Shown here: piece by piece, positions 52,562-63,095 of the stretch
How positions within the stretch are numbered: the stretch's first letter is position 1
Layout of the letters: every line of letters begins with the position of its first letter
Assembly: GCF_900129705.1 (NCBI RefSeq)
Contig: NZ_FQWO01000002.1
Coordinates: forward strand, 372,001-436,000
DNA length: 64,000 nt
Direction: 5' to 3'
DNA from: Flavobacterium granuli
GTDB lineage: Bacteria; Bacteroidota; Bacteroidia; Flavobacteriales; Flavobacteriaceae
Notes under the pieces: generated by a model
The model's input: only the letters and a program-made list of their open reading frames with translations
Told to the model about the DNA's origin: nothing
The model's database searches: none
Made by a program: the position numbers and the translations under genes

Positions 52562-53992
52562 CTATTCAATTTCAGAAACTCTCATGGTGTTTACCATTCC
52601 TTTTTCTTTAATAGGCATTGCTGCAAGATTGATAAGGAAGTCACCTTTGGTCACATATCCTTTTTGTTTAGCGATTTCATTTACGTCAGTTACAGTATCA
52701 TCGGTACTTACTATTTTGTCATAATAATAGGATTTTACTCCCCATAATAAGCTTAGTTGCGTAAGGATTCTTTTGTTTGATGTAAATACCAAAATGTGAG
52801 CTGAAGGTCTCCAAGCCGAAATTTGGAAAGCGGTGTAGCCACTGTTAGTTAAAGTACAAATTGCTTTTGCTTGAATGGCATTGGCCATCATGGCGGCATG
52901 GCGACAGATTGTTTTAGTGATAAAACGTTTTGTTCTTATTTGTGGTGTGTTTTGAGGCACTTGGATTAGCGGAGAATCTTCAACTGCTTCAATGATTTGT
53001 GTCATTTTCTCAATTACTTGTACCGGGTAGTTTCCAGTAGCGGTTTCTCCTGAAAGCATTACTGCATCAGCACCATCCATTACCGAGTTGGCTACGTCAT
53101 TCACCTCTGCTCTTGTAGGAGTAAGACTTGTAATCATGGTTTCCATCATTTGCGTAGCAACAATAACCGGAATACGGGCCATTTTTGCTTTGCGAATCAA
53201 TTCTTTTTGAACTAATGGTACTTCATGTGCAGGAAGTTCAACTCCTAGGTCACCACGTGCTACCATCAAACCATCGCAATAAGCTACGATTTTGTCCATG
53301 TTTTCTAATGCTTCAGGCATTTCGATTTTCGCAACAATAGGAATTTTATGTTCAGAGTGTTCTGCAATTAAGTCTTGCAAGTCTTTTAAATCTTGTGGTG
53401 TTTTCACAAAAGAAAGTGCGATCCAATCTACCTTTTGTTCTATGGCAAATATGGCGTCTGCAATATCTTTTTCTGTCATTGCAGGAAGTGATATTTTAGT
53501 GTTAGGAAGATTTACCCCTTTTTTAGATTTTAATTCTCCACCTTGAATTACTCTTGCAATTACTTCGGTTTTTTTATCAGTTTCAACAATTTCGAAAATA
53601 AGTTTTCCGTCGTCTAATAAAATTCTTTCTCCTGGATTAACATCATTAGGGAAGTTTTTGTACTTCATGAATACTTTTTCTGCTGTACCAATTATGTCTT
53701 CGGCAGTAGTAAAAGTGATTAAATCTCCGTCATTAACTACAACGCCTTCATTCATAACTCCCACGCGAAGTTTAGGTCCTTGTAAATCACCAAGTATTGC
53801 TGTTGTATATCCGTACTCTTCGTTAAGTCCTCTTATGATTTTAATTTTCTCTTTAACATCAGAATAGTCTGCGTGAGAAAAATTAACTCTAAACACATTT
53901 ACACCTGCATCAATCATGTCTTTTATCGTCTCTCTTGTGCTACATGCAGGTCCCAGTGTGGCTACAATTTTGGTTTTTTTGTTTGTAATCAT
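52562..53992 (-). CDS. pyk: Pyruvate kinase
   Basis: The enzyme transfers phosphate from phosphoenolpyruvate to ADP. The 476-residue protein starts TKIVATLGPACSTRETIKDM, and has VFRVNFSHADY, IVAKIEMPEALENMDKIV, GLMVARGDLGVELPAHEVP and MLSGETATGNYPVQVI. The length is normal for the type-II form. It follows the IPExxxVDY-like gene by 6 nt. Confidence 0.98.
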   Translation of the reverse strand: MITNKKTKIVATLGPACSTRETIKDMIDAGVNVFRVNFSHADYSDVKEKIKIIRGLNEEYGYTTAILGDLQGPKLRVGVMNEGVVVNDGDLITFTTAEDIIGTAEKVFMKYKNFPNDVNPGERILLDDGKLIFEIVETDKKTEVIARVIQGGELKSKKGVNLPNTKISLPAMTEKDIADAIFAIEQKVDWIALSFVKTPQDLKDLQDLIAEHSEHKIPIVAKIEMPEALENMDKIVAYCDGLMVARGDLGVELPAHEVPLVQKELIRKAKMARIPVIVATQMMETMITSLTPTRAEVNDVANSVMDGADAVMLSGETATGNYPVQVIEKMTQIIEAVEDSPLIQVPQNTPQIRTKRFITKTICRHAAMMANAIQAKAICTLTNSGYTAFQISAWRPSAHILVFTSNKRILTQLSLLWGVKSYYYDKIVSTDDTVTDVNEIAKQKGYVTKGDFLINLAAMPIKEKGMVNTMRVSEIE

Positions 53993-53998
53993 TTTATT

Positions 53999-54493
53999 TT
54001 AAAAAATTAAATTGTTTTTTGATCTTATCTGATCGATGTCTACGGTATAAACTGTAGATATACTATCAATGGTATTTAATATTGTTTTTATTTTTGATAC
54101 TTCTATCGCATTGTCGGTGTTTTCAATTTTTAAAAAGAAATCTGCTTTTTTAAATTCCGGGAGTAAATAAACTTTTGTCGCAATTCCCTGAGTTAAATCT
54201 GAGAATAGATTTTGGTCAGCATCTTTTTTTTGTTGAGAAACCTCATTTTTATTTTGAATTAAATTCCAAGAAATGGCATTTTCAGAGTCGTAATAATAAA
54301 ATCGGGAAAAATTTGTTTCTCCTTCTTTTATGTTGATTTGAATCTCATCCTTACTCTTGCTTAAATTTATCGGAAGATTTTGATTGATGAAATAGGCCAA
54401 TCGATAATCTTCTAATGAAGTATGAATCGCAATCAGATGATAATCTATTTCGTCAAATTCGCCAAGATCTAATTTATGAATAGCCATATTCAT
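53999..54493 (-). CDS. IPExxxVDY-like conserved protein
   Basis: The 164-residue protein starts MAIHKLDLGEFDEIDYHLIA and ends TVYTVDIDQIRSKNNLIF. It resembles the Bacteroidota family named IPExxxVDY, which is often found between rnc and pyk as here, although the naming motif is degenerate (IDS...VDI). No function is known. ATG 54493 or 54487 could be the start; both give the same family N-terminus. Confidence 0.65.
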   Translation of the reverse strand: MNMAIHKLDLGEFDEIDYHLIAIHTSLEDYRLAYFINQNLPINLSKSKDEIQINIKEGETNFSRFYYYDSENAISWNLIQNKNEVSQQKKDADQNLFSDLTQGIATKVYLLPEFKKADFFLKIENTDNAIEVSKIKTILNTIDSISTVYTVDIDQIRSKNNLIF

Positions 54494-54602
54494 TAAAAAT
54501 AAAGGTGTAAATATAGTGTTTCTAACGAAGTGTTAGGCTGGTAAAATGTAATGATTTAGTTAATTTATGAACGAAAACGTTGTAGTTTTGAAGAAATTAG
54601 TG

Positions 54603-55343
54603 TTATTTCTTATCCATTTTTTGTTGAAATGCAAAATAGGCGCGTTGGGATGCTTTTTCTTCTGCTTTCTTTTTTGATGTAGCCCTGGCTTTTGCAATTA
54701 CTTTATCATCAATACTGAGTTTGACTCCAAATAAACGTTGGCCATCTATGGCGTTATCCTCGAAAATATCGTAGTGAAATATTTTTTTCTCCTTTTGACA
54801 CCATTCAATTACGAGACTTTTGTAGCTGATCACTTTTCCTTCTAATCTGGAAATGTCTACATAAGGGATGATTACTCTTTTTTGAATAAATTTTTCACAA
54901 AAGTCATAGCCTTTATCCAGATAAATTGCACCTATGAGTGATTCAAAGATATTACCGTGAATGTTTTCGCCAAAATGCTGAACAGGAACTTTACTTTCGA
55001 TAAATCGGATTAGATTTAAATCTTTACCCAGTTCATTCAGATGCTCCCTGCTTACTATTTTCGAACGCATCTTGGTGAGGTAGCCTTCGTCACCAAGCGG
55101 TGCTTTGTTGAACAGGTGTGCTGCAATTACAGCGCTTAGCATAGCGTCTCCCAAAAATTCTAAGCGTTCGTAATTGATTGGGTTTCCTTCCTCGTTGAGT
55201 TTGTTAGAAGAGCGGTGTGTAAAAGCTTTTCGATAATGATCGATATTTTTTGGGGGGAAACCCAGTATTTTGTGGATAGAATCAAAAAAAATCCCGTCTT
55301 CTTGAGAACGGGATTTTGAAAATATTTTACTTAATATACCCAT
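54603..55343 (-). CDS. rnc: Ribonuclease III
   Basis: RNase III cuts double-stranded RNA in rRNA processing. The 246-residue protein has the nuclease signature NYERLEFLGDAMLSAVIAAH, the second acidic site GNIFESLIGAIYLDKGYDFC, and a C-terminal double-stranded RNA-binding domain (SYKSLVIEWCQKEKK to KKAEEKASQRAYFAF). It starts 6 nt after the fabF stop. Confidence 0.96.
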   Translation of the reverse strand: MGILSKIFSKSRSQEDGIFFDSIHKILGFPPKNIDHYRKAFTHRSSNKLNEEGNPINYERLEFLGDAMLSAVIAAHLFNKAPLGDEGYLTKMRSKIVSREHLNELGKDLNLIRFIESKVPVQHFGENIHGNIFESLIGAIYLDKGYDFCEKFIQKRVIIPYVDISRLEGKVISYKSLVIEWCQKEKKIFHYDIFEDNAIDGQRLFGVKLSIDDKVIAKARATSKKKAEEKASQRAYFAFQQKMDKK

Positions 55344-55349
55344 ATGGAA

Positions 55350-56603
55350 TTACAGCTCTAATTTTTTTACCAATACGCAAGCATTGTGACCTCCAAAACC
55401 AAAGGTATTACTCATCACAACATTCATATCTCTTTTTTGAGCTACATTAAAAGTGAAGTTTAATTTTGGATCAATATTTTCATCATCAGTAAAATGATTG
55501 ATTGTAGGAGGAACTATTCCGTGTTTCATAGAAAGAATAGCTGATATGGTTTCAACTGCACCAGCAGCACCTAATAAGTGACCTGTCATGGATTTTGTTG
55601 AATTCAAATTCATAGTATAAGCATGCTCTCCAAAAACATGTTGGATTGCTTTAGATTCTGCTAGATCACCTAGAGGCGTTGAAGTTCCGTGCATATTTAC
55701 ACCGTCTACGTCTGTTGGTTTTAAACCGGCATCTCTCAAGCAGTTTAGCATAACATTTTTAGCGCCCAAACCTTCTGGATGGGGAGCTGTTATGTGATGT
55801 GCATCTGCTGACATTCCGCCACCGCCAATTTCGCAATAAATTTTTGCGCCACGAGCTACGGCGTGTTCGTATTCTTCAAGGATAAGTGCGCCTGCACCTT
55901 CACCCAGAACAAATCCGTCTCTGTCTTTATCCATTGGTCTGGAGGCAGTTTTTGGATCATCATTTCTGGTTGACAGTGCATGCATGGCGTTAAATCCGCC
56001 CATTCCGGCTATAGTTACTGCGGCTTCAGATCCGCCTGTTACCATAACATCGGCATGTCCTAATCGGATATAGTTGAACGCATCAATGATTGCATTTGTA
56101 GAGGAAGCACAAGCTGAAACGGTTGCGAAATTTGGACCTCTAAAACCATATTTAATGGAGATGTGTCCGCAAGCAATATCCGAAATCATTTTTGGGATAA
56201 AGAAAGGATTGAATTTAGGAGTACCGTCACCGGCAGCAAAATTCAACATTTCTATTTGAAAGGTTTCTAATCCACCAATTCCTGATCCCCAGATTACTCC
56301 GGCTCTGTCTTTGTCTAATTTTTCAAGGTTGAATCCTGCATCAAGCACCGCTTCTTCAGATGAAACCATGGCATATTGTGCATAACGGTCCATTTTTCTG
56401 GCTTCTTTTCGATCTAAGAAATCTTCTACATTGAAATTTTTCAATTCACATGCAAAATGAGTTCTAAACTTTGAAGCATCAAAATAAGTTATTGGAGCTG
56501 CTCCACTAACGCCATTAATAAGGGCGTTCCAATATTCTTGAATATTATTTCCAATAGGAGTAAGAGCACCTAAACCTGTTACAACAACTCGCTTTAATAC
56601 CAT
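55350..56603 (-). CDS. fabF: Beta-ketoacyl-ACP synthase II
   Basis: The condensing enzyme of fatty acid elongation has 417 residues. It starts LKRVVVTGLGALTPIGNNIQ and has the catalytic Cys in TVSACASSTNAIIDAF, His in NMHGTSTPLGDLAE and His in NSTKSMTGHLLGAAGAVE. It lies downstream of acpP and upstream of rnc, a common order. Confidence 0.97.
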   Translation of the reverse strand: MVLKRVVVTGLGALTPIGNNIQEYWNALINGVSGAAPITYFDASKFRTHFACELKNFNVEDFLDRKEARKMDRYAQYAMVSSEEAVLDAGFNLEKLDKDRAGVIWGSGIGGLETFQIEMLNFAAGDGTPKFNPFFIPKMISDIACGHISIKYGFRGPNFATVSACASSTNAIIDAFNYIRLGHADVMVTGGSEAAVTIAGMGGFNAMHALSTRNDDPKTASRPMDKDRDGFVLGEGAGALILEEYEHAVARGAKIYCEIGGGGMSADAHHITAPHPEGLGAKNVMLNCLRDAGLKPTDVDGVNMHGTSTPLGDLAESKAIQHVFGEHAYTMNLNSTKSMTGHLLGAAGAVETISAILSMKHGIVPPTINHFTDDENIDPKLNFTFNVAQKRDMNVVMSNTFGFGGHNACVLVKKLEL

Positions 56604-56739
56604 AACTTATGTATTTTGTATCTTTAAACAAATAAAACCCACGTTTACTTTACTGTAATTCTACAAAAAAGCCGTGGGTATTACATTATAAATATCTTTT
56701 TGATTGAATTACAATCTCGAATTTCATATTTAAAAATAA

Positions 56740-56778
56740 ATAATAACACTCGCTTACAAGGAAGCAAGCGAGTGTGTA
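56740..56778 (-). terminator. Hairpin after acpP
   Basis: ACACTCGCTT at 56746-56755 pairs perfectly with AAGCGAGTGT at 56766-56775. On the minus strand it follows the acpP stop and is trailed by an interrupted T-rich run, so it may be a partial terminator that raises acpP relative to fabF. Confidence 0.7.
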
Positions 56779-56782
56779 TTTA

Positions 56783-57019
56783 TTATTTTTTAGCTTCTTC
56801 GATGTAAGAAATAGCTTGACCAACAGTAGCAATGTTCTCTGCTTGATCGTCTGGAATTTGAATATCAAATTCTTTTTCGAATTCCATGATAAGCTCAACA
56901 GTGTCTAATGAGTCAGCTCCTAAATCATTAGTGAAGCTTGCTTCTGTTACAACTTCGTTTTCGTCAACACCTAATTTGTCTACGATAATCGCTTTTACTC
57001 TTGATGCAATGTCTGACAT
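56783..57019 (-). CDS. acpP: Acyl carrier protein
   Basis: The 78-residue acidic carrier has the phosphopantetheine site in [20 protein letters not shown] (Ser of DSL). It holds growing fatty acids for FabF and other enzymes. The length and N-terminus are canonical. First gene of the fabF-rnc group. Confidence 0.98.
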   Translation of the reverse strand: MSDIASRVKAIIVDKLGVDENEVVTEASFTNDLGADSLDTVELIMEFEKEFDIQIPDDQAENIATVGQAISYIEEAKK

Positions 57020-57048
57020 AATCTTTAATTTTAGAATTTATTTGTTGG

Positions 57049-57077
57049 CAAAAATAAAAAACTTTATTTTAAAACAA
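57049..57077 (-). promoter_or_regulatory. acpP promoter, TTG-N18-TATTTTTG
   Basis: On the minus strand a -33 TTG (57077-57075) is followed after 18 nt by TATTTTTG (57056-57049). This is a full match to the Bacteroidota promoter, 30 nt before the acpP start. Confidence 0.65.
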
Positions 57078-57194
57078 CCAATAAGTTGATAAATGTGACA
57101 ACTAATTTATAAAATATATTTCAACAAAGACTTCTGAACGTTATTTATTTTCATTTTTTATTCCGTTTTTTGCGTAAATAAAATCGAGTTGATT

Positions 57195-57755
57195 ATGAAA
57201 AAAATAGTGATTTTTGCTTCTGGATCTGGCACTAACGCTGAGAACATTATACAATTTTTTGATGCAAATGAATCAGTAACAGTAGTTGCTGTTTTTACAA
57301 ATAATGCTGCGGCCAAGGTGATCGAAAGAGCCAGTAAATATGAGATTCCTGCAGTGATTTTTTCTGAAGAAGAATTGAATAAAGGTGATGTGTTGCAAAA
57401 AATAAACGAAATTCAGCCTGATTTAATCGTCTTAGCTGGTTTTTTGTTGAAATTTCCAGAGCATATCATAATAGATTATCCGGACAGAATTATCAATATT
57501 CATCCCGCATTATTACCTAAATATGGAGGAAAAGGAATGTATGGGATGAATATTCATAAGGCCATTGTTGAAAATAAGGAGAGTGAAACGGGGATTTCTA
57601 TTCATTATGTGAATGAAAATTATGACGAAGGAAATATTATTTTTCAAAAAAGTATTGCTTTGTCAGCAGAAGATACGCCGGAAATAGTGGCGGCAAAAAT
57701 TCATAAATTGGAGCAAAAATATTTTCCGGGTGTTATTGCTGGTTTGCTTGTTTAA
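57195..57755 (+). CDS. purN: Phosphoribosylglycinamide formyltransferase
   Basis: PurN transfers a formyl group from 10-formyl-THF to GAR in purine synthesis. ATG 57195 is chosen over the upstream TTG at 57189 because MKKIVIFASGSGTNAENIIQ is the usual start. The catalytic region INIHPALLPKYGGKGMYGMN and SETGISIHYVNENYDEGNII are visible. The ~186-residue length is normal. Divergent from acpP. Confidence 0.96.
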   Translation: MKKIVIFASGSGTNAENIIQFFDANESVTVVAVFTNNAAAKVIERASKYEIPAVIFSEEELNKGDVLQKINEIQPDLIVLAGFLLKFPEHIIIDYPDRIINIHPALLPKYGGKGMYGMNIHKAIVENKESETGISIHYVNENYDEGNIIFQKSIALSAEDTPEIVAAKIHKLEQKYFPGVIAGLLV

Positions 57756-57799
57756 TTTCCGGATTTAATTTACAAATAAATAAGAGTTAATTATCTAAT

Positions 57800-58279
57800 A
57801 TGAGTCACGACGTACATATATATACTGATGGAGCTGCAAAAGGAAATCCAGGAAAAGGCGGTTATGGCGTTGTTATGGAAAAGGTAGGCAATCCTTATAA
57901 AAAAGAATTCTACGAAGGATTTCGTTATACGACAAATAATAGAATGGAACTTTTGGCTGTAATTGTAGGTCTTGAAAAATTAAAAAATCCCAATACCAAG
58001 GTTTTAGTGGTATCGGATTCCAAGTATGTTGTTGACTCAGTTTTGAAAAAATGGGTTTTTGGATGGGAGAAAAAAGGTTTTTTAGGGAAGAAAAATCCCG
58101 ATTTATGGAAGCGTTTTCTTGTAGTTTATAGAAAACATCAAGTAGATTTTAAATGGATAAAGGGACATAATAACCATCCGCAAAACGAAAGATGCGATGA
58201 ATTGGCGGTTATGGCTACTCAAAGTCCAGCTCTTTCTATAGATGCTTTTTATGAGAAGGAGGAAGGGAAAATTTTATAA
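57800..58279 (+). CDS. rnhA: Ribonuclease HI
   Basis: The enzyme cleaves RNA in RNA-DNA hybrids. The 159-residue protein has the catalytic acidic residues in HIYTDGAAKGNPGKGGYGVV, NNRMELLAVIVGLE, SDSKYVVDSV and the C-terminal HNNHPQNERCDELA. The length is normal. It follows purN by 44 nt. Confidence 0.96.
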   Translation: MSHDVHIYTDGAAKGNPGKGGYGVVMEKVGNPYKKEFYEGFRYTTNNRMELLAVIVGLEKLKNPNTKVLVVSDSKYVVDSVLKKWVFGWEKKGFLGKKNPDLWKRFLVVYRKHQVDFKWIKGHNNHPQNERCDELAVMATQSPALSIDAFYEKEEGKIL

Positions 58280-58300
58280 AAACTTTGAGAGTTTGAACCA

Positions 58301-58331
58301 TTGCAATTTTGCAACTTATAGACTACCTTTG
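58301..58331 (+). promoter_or_regulatory. PfkB kinase gene promoter, TTG-N20-TACCTTTG
   Basis: TTG at 58301-58303 and TACCTTTG at 58324-58331, 20 nt apart, match both elements of the Bacteroidota promoter. The start codon is 24 nt downstream. Confidence 0.7.
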
Positions 58332-58354
58332 CGCCTTAATTCGAAAACCAAAAA

Positions 58355-59278
58355 ATGAACAAATTGCTGATTGTCGGGACTGTTGCTTTCGACGCTATTG
58401 AAACTCCTTTCGGGAAAACAGATAAGATTTTAGGCGGAGCCGCTACATATATCGGACTTTCTGCATCTTTTTTTAATTTAAAATCGGCTATCGTTTCAGT
58501 AGTTGGCGACGATTTTCCACAAGAACATTTGGATTTATTGGCTAGCAGAAATATTGATATTTCAGGTTTGGAAATTGTAAAAGGAGGAAAAACTTTCTTT
58601 TGGAGTGGTCGTTACCATAACGATTTGAATTCAAGAGACACTTTGGTGACTGAATTGAATACTTTGGCTGATTTTCAACCAAAAGTGCCTCAGGATTATA
58701 AAGATGCCGATGTAGTAATGCTTGGAAACTTGCATCCATTAGTACAAAGCAGTGTTTTGGATCAAATGGAAATACAACCAAAATTAGTTGTTTTGGATAC
58801 AATGAATTTTTGGATGGATTGTGCCTTGCCGGAATTATTGGATGTAATAAAAAGAGTAGATGTTATTACCATCAATGATGAAGAAGCGCGTCAGCTTTCG
58901 GGAGAATATTCTTTAGTGAAGGCTGCTGCCAAAATTCAGACTATGGGACCAAAGTATGTGGTGATTAAAAAAGGAGAGCACGGAGCATTATTGTTCCATA
59001 ATAAAGAGGTTTTCTTTGCTCCGGCATTACCATTAGAAGAAGTTTTTGATCCAACGGGAGCTGGAGATACATTTGCTGGAGGTTTCGCAGGATTTATCAC
59101 GCAAAGCGAAAACATCTCTTTCGAGAATATGAAAAATGCCATTATTTATGGTTCAAATCTGGCTTCTTTCTGTGTGGAGAAATTTGGAACAGAAAGAATG
59201 GTTGACCTTGATAAAGAAGAAGTCTTGACAAGATTGAAACAATTCAAGTCTTTGACTCAATTTGATATAACGCTATAA
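58355..59278 (+). CDS. PfkB-family carbohydrate kinase
   Basis: The 307-residue protein has the N-terminal GGAATYIGLSASFFNLKSAI and the C-terminal PfkB signature DPTGAGDTFAGGFAGFI with the catalytic Asp. The family phosphorylates sugars and nucleosides such as ribose, fructose and adenosine; the substrate cannot be told here. Its place beside purN and an amidophosphoribosyltransferase makes a nucleoside or ribose substrate plausible. A short terminator follows. Confidence 0.9.
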   Translation: MNKLLIVGTVAFDAIETPFGKTDKILGGAATYIGLSASFFNLKSAIVSVVGDDFPQEHLDLLASRNIDISGLEIVKGGKTFFWSGRYHNDLNSRDTLVTELNTLADFQPKVPQDYKDADVVMLGNLHPLVQSSVLDQMEIQPKLVVLDTMNFWMDCALPELLDVIKRVDVITINDEEARQLSGEYSLVKAAAKIQTMGPKYVVIKKGEHGALLFHNKEVFFAPALPLEEVFDPTGAGDTFAGGFAGFITQSENISFENMKNAIIYGSNLASFCVEKFGTERMVDLDKEEVLTRLKQFKSLTQFDITL

Positions 59279-59284
59279 AGTTAC

Positions 59285-59308
59285 AAACCTCGGAAACGAG
59301 GTTTTTTT
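59285..59308 (+). terminator. Terminator after the PfkB kinase gene
   Basis: AAACCTC and GAGGTTT form a 7-bp stem with a short loop and seven T. Confidence 0.88.
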
Positions 59309-59383
59309 GGTTAATAATCGTGATTTCATATTCTTTTTATAAGAATATATTTTAGTAAACAACAACACAACAAATACAATACA

Positions 59384-61282
<1,899 letters not shown>

Positions 61283-61404
61283 AATTGTGTAATTTATCGG
61301 TTTTATAAGTTGTTTGTCTTAAATATTTGTTTTGAGCGAATAACTACTATAATTTTGAAATACCATAACATTTAGTAGGTTAAGTTTATGGTAGATTTGG
61401 GGCA

Positions 61405-61433
61405 AAAAAGGTGGAAGAAATTCCACCTTTTTT
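61405..61433 (+). terminator. Terminator after the amidophosphoribosyltransferase gene
   Basis: AAAAAAGGTGG and CCACCTTTTTT pair around a short loop (AAGAAATT), with T-tract. Confidence 0.85.
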
Positions 61434-61453
61434 ATTGGAATAAAGTCAAAAAA

Positions 61454-61489
61454 AATAGACGAACAAACTTAAAGTTCATTCGTCTATTC
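61454..61489 (-). terminator. Terminator after the superoxide dismutase gene
   Basis: AATAGACGAA and TTCGTCTATT form a perfect 10-bp stem with a ~15-nt loop. On the minus strand it follows the gene and ends in T-rich sequence. Confidence 0.75.
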
Positions 61490-61519
61490 TCTATATTCTT
61501 TGCTCTGGATTCTTTTAAA

Positions 61520-62128
61520 CTATTTCTCTAGAGCGTATCTTCTTGAAACTTCGGTCCAATTGATTATGTTGAAAAAAGCTTCAATGTAATCCGGTCTTCT
61601 ATTTTGGTAATGCAAATAATAAGCATGTTCCCAAACATCCATTCCAAGGATTGGGGTTCCTCCGCAACCAATACCCGGCATTAGAGTATTGTCTTGATTT
61701 GCTGTTCCGCAAACGTCTAATTTTCCTCCTTTGTGAACACAAAGCCAAGCCCATCCAGAACCAAATTGTGTTGCTCCAGCTTTGCTAAATTTAGCTTTGA
61801 ATTCTTCAAATGAACCAAAAGCACTTTCAATAGCTGCTAATAAATCACCTGTTGGAAGTCCGCCTCCGTTTGGTGACATTACTGACCAATATAAGTTATG
61901 GTTGTAAAATCCACCTCCATTATTACGAACGGCAGCGTTTTTCATATCAAGGTTGATCAAGATGTTTTCGATCGTTTTGCCTTCCATATCAGTTCCTGCA
62001 ATTGCAGCATTCAAATTGGTAGTATAGGCATTATGATGTTTTGTATGATGAATTTCCATCGTGCGTGCATCAATATAAGGTTCTAATGCGTCATACGCAT
62101 AAGGTAATTGAGGTAGTTCAAAAGCCAT
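61520..62128 (-). CDS. Superoxide dismutase, Mn/Fe family
   Basis: The frame reaches 62164, but ATG 62128 ([20 protein letters not shown]) is the normal start. The ~202-residue enzyme has metal ligands in [38 protein letters not shown], and [21 protein letters not shown] Gly at the position of the Fe-type active-site Gln, together with ANQDN before the last ligand region, leans toward the Mn type or cambialistic use. It detoxifies superoxide, probably in the cytoplasm. Confidence 0.94.
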   Translation of the reverse strand: MAFELPQLPYAYDALEPYIDARTMEIHHTKHHNAYTTNLNAAIAGTDMEGKTIENILINLDMKNAAVRNNGGGFYNHNLYWSVMSPNGGGLPTGDLLAAIESAFGSFEEFKAKFSKAGATQFGSGWAWLCVHKGGKLDVCGTANQDNTLMPGIGCGGTPILGMDVWEHAYYLHYQNRRPDYIEAFFNIINWTEVSRRYALEK

Positions 62129-62161
62129 GATATAGTTCTTTAATGATTTATAAAATTTATC

Positions 62162-62169
62162 CAAATTTA
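62162..62169 (-). promoter_or_regulatory. Superoxide dismutase promoter -7 element TAAATTTG (minus strand)
   Basis: CAAATTTA on the plus strand gives TAAATTTG on the minus strand, 33 nt before the start. Confidence 0.45.
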
Positions 62170-62314
62170 AACATTTAACTTTGTAATAGAAAATTCTATT
62201 TGGTTATAATTGTATTAATTAAATCGATACAGCGATTATTTATTCTTTTTATTGAAATAAAAATCGGTCTAGGCTGTTTATTTACAGGTGATTGATGAGG
62301 CGATTGGATTATAT

Positions 62315-62998
62315 TTAAGATTGTGCCATCGCCATGCAAACAATGCTGATTTTTGTTCCGGGGATTTTCATTAAAGCGCGGCAACATCCTTCTAGAGTTG
62401 AACCTGTTGTAATAACATCATCAATGAGGAGATAATGCTTGTGATGGTCTTTTTCGGTAAAAGTAACGTCAAAAATAGTTTCGATGCCTTCGGTTCTTCC
62501 TAAAAGATTTTTTTTGGATTGTGTTTTAGAATAGACTGTTCGAATCAAAATGGAATCATTGTAGGTTATATTCAATTCATTTGAAAGTGCGCGGCCAAAA
62601 GTGCTAACCTGATTATAGCCTCTTTGGCGGTATTTCTTTTTGTGCAAAGGAACCGGAATTATCACATCTATCTCTTGAAAAACGGAAATTTCTTTTAAAT
62701 CTTCGGCATACCAGTTTCCCAAAACGGTACCAATTTCCTCATGTCCTTTATATTTTAGTTTATGAATCACTTCTTGTACAATCCCTTTTTTGTGAAAATA
62801 AAACAAAGCCGAGGCGTGTTCTATGGGGACTTTTCCGTAGAATTTCTTGAAAGCTTCGTTTTCAGGATTCAAATGATGATTGGTCAAGGGAATATGATGT
62901 CTGCAAAGGGTGCAGATTACATTTTCATTTGTCAGTAAAAATGAATTACAGCCGGCACATACCTTTGGAAAGAATAGATTTAAGATGCTTTGGAACAT
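62315..62998 (-). CDS. ComF family phosphoribosyltransferase-like protein
   Basis: The 227-residue protein starts with a four-Cys zinc motif (CAGCNSFLLTNENVICTLC) and has the PRPP-binding motif YLLIDDVITTGSTLEGCCRA. QSKKNLLGRTEGIETIF is a further family feature. ComF is needed for DNA uptake in naturally competent bacteria; in others the role is less clear. Single gene, divergent from glyS. Confidence 0.93.
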   Translation of the reverse strand: MFQSILNLFFPKVCAGCNSFLLTNENVICTLCRHHIPLTNHHLNPENEAFKKFYGKVPIEHASALFYFHKKGIVQEVIHKLKYKGHEEIGTVLGNWYAEDLKEISVFQEIDVIIPVPLHKKKYRQRGYNQVSTFGRALSNELNITYNDSILIRTVYSKTQSKKNLLGRTEGIETIFDVTFTEKDHHKHYLLIDDVITTGSTLEGCCRALMKIPGTKISIVCMAMAQS

Positions 62999-63080
62999 AT
63001 AATTGCGAATTTATTTATAAAAATATGAAAATCAATGCTTCAAACTTCTCTTATTTCCTTTTTTTTAAGTTCACTTTTTA

Positions 63081-63088
63081 TATTTTTG
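63081..63088 (+). promoter_or_regulatory. glyS promoter -7 element TATTTTTG
   Basis: An exact TANNTTTG match that ends 7 nt before ATG 63096, which implies a nearly leaderless transcript. Confidence 0.5.
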
Positions 63089-63095
63089 CATTACT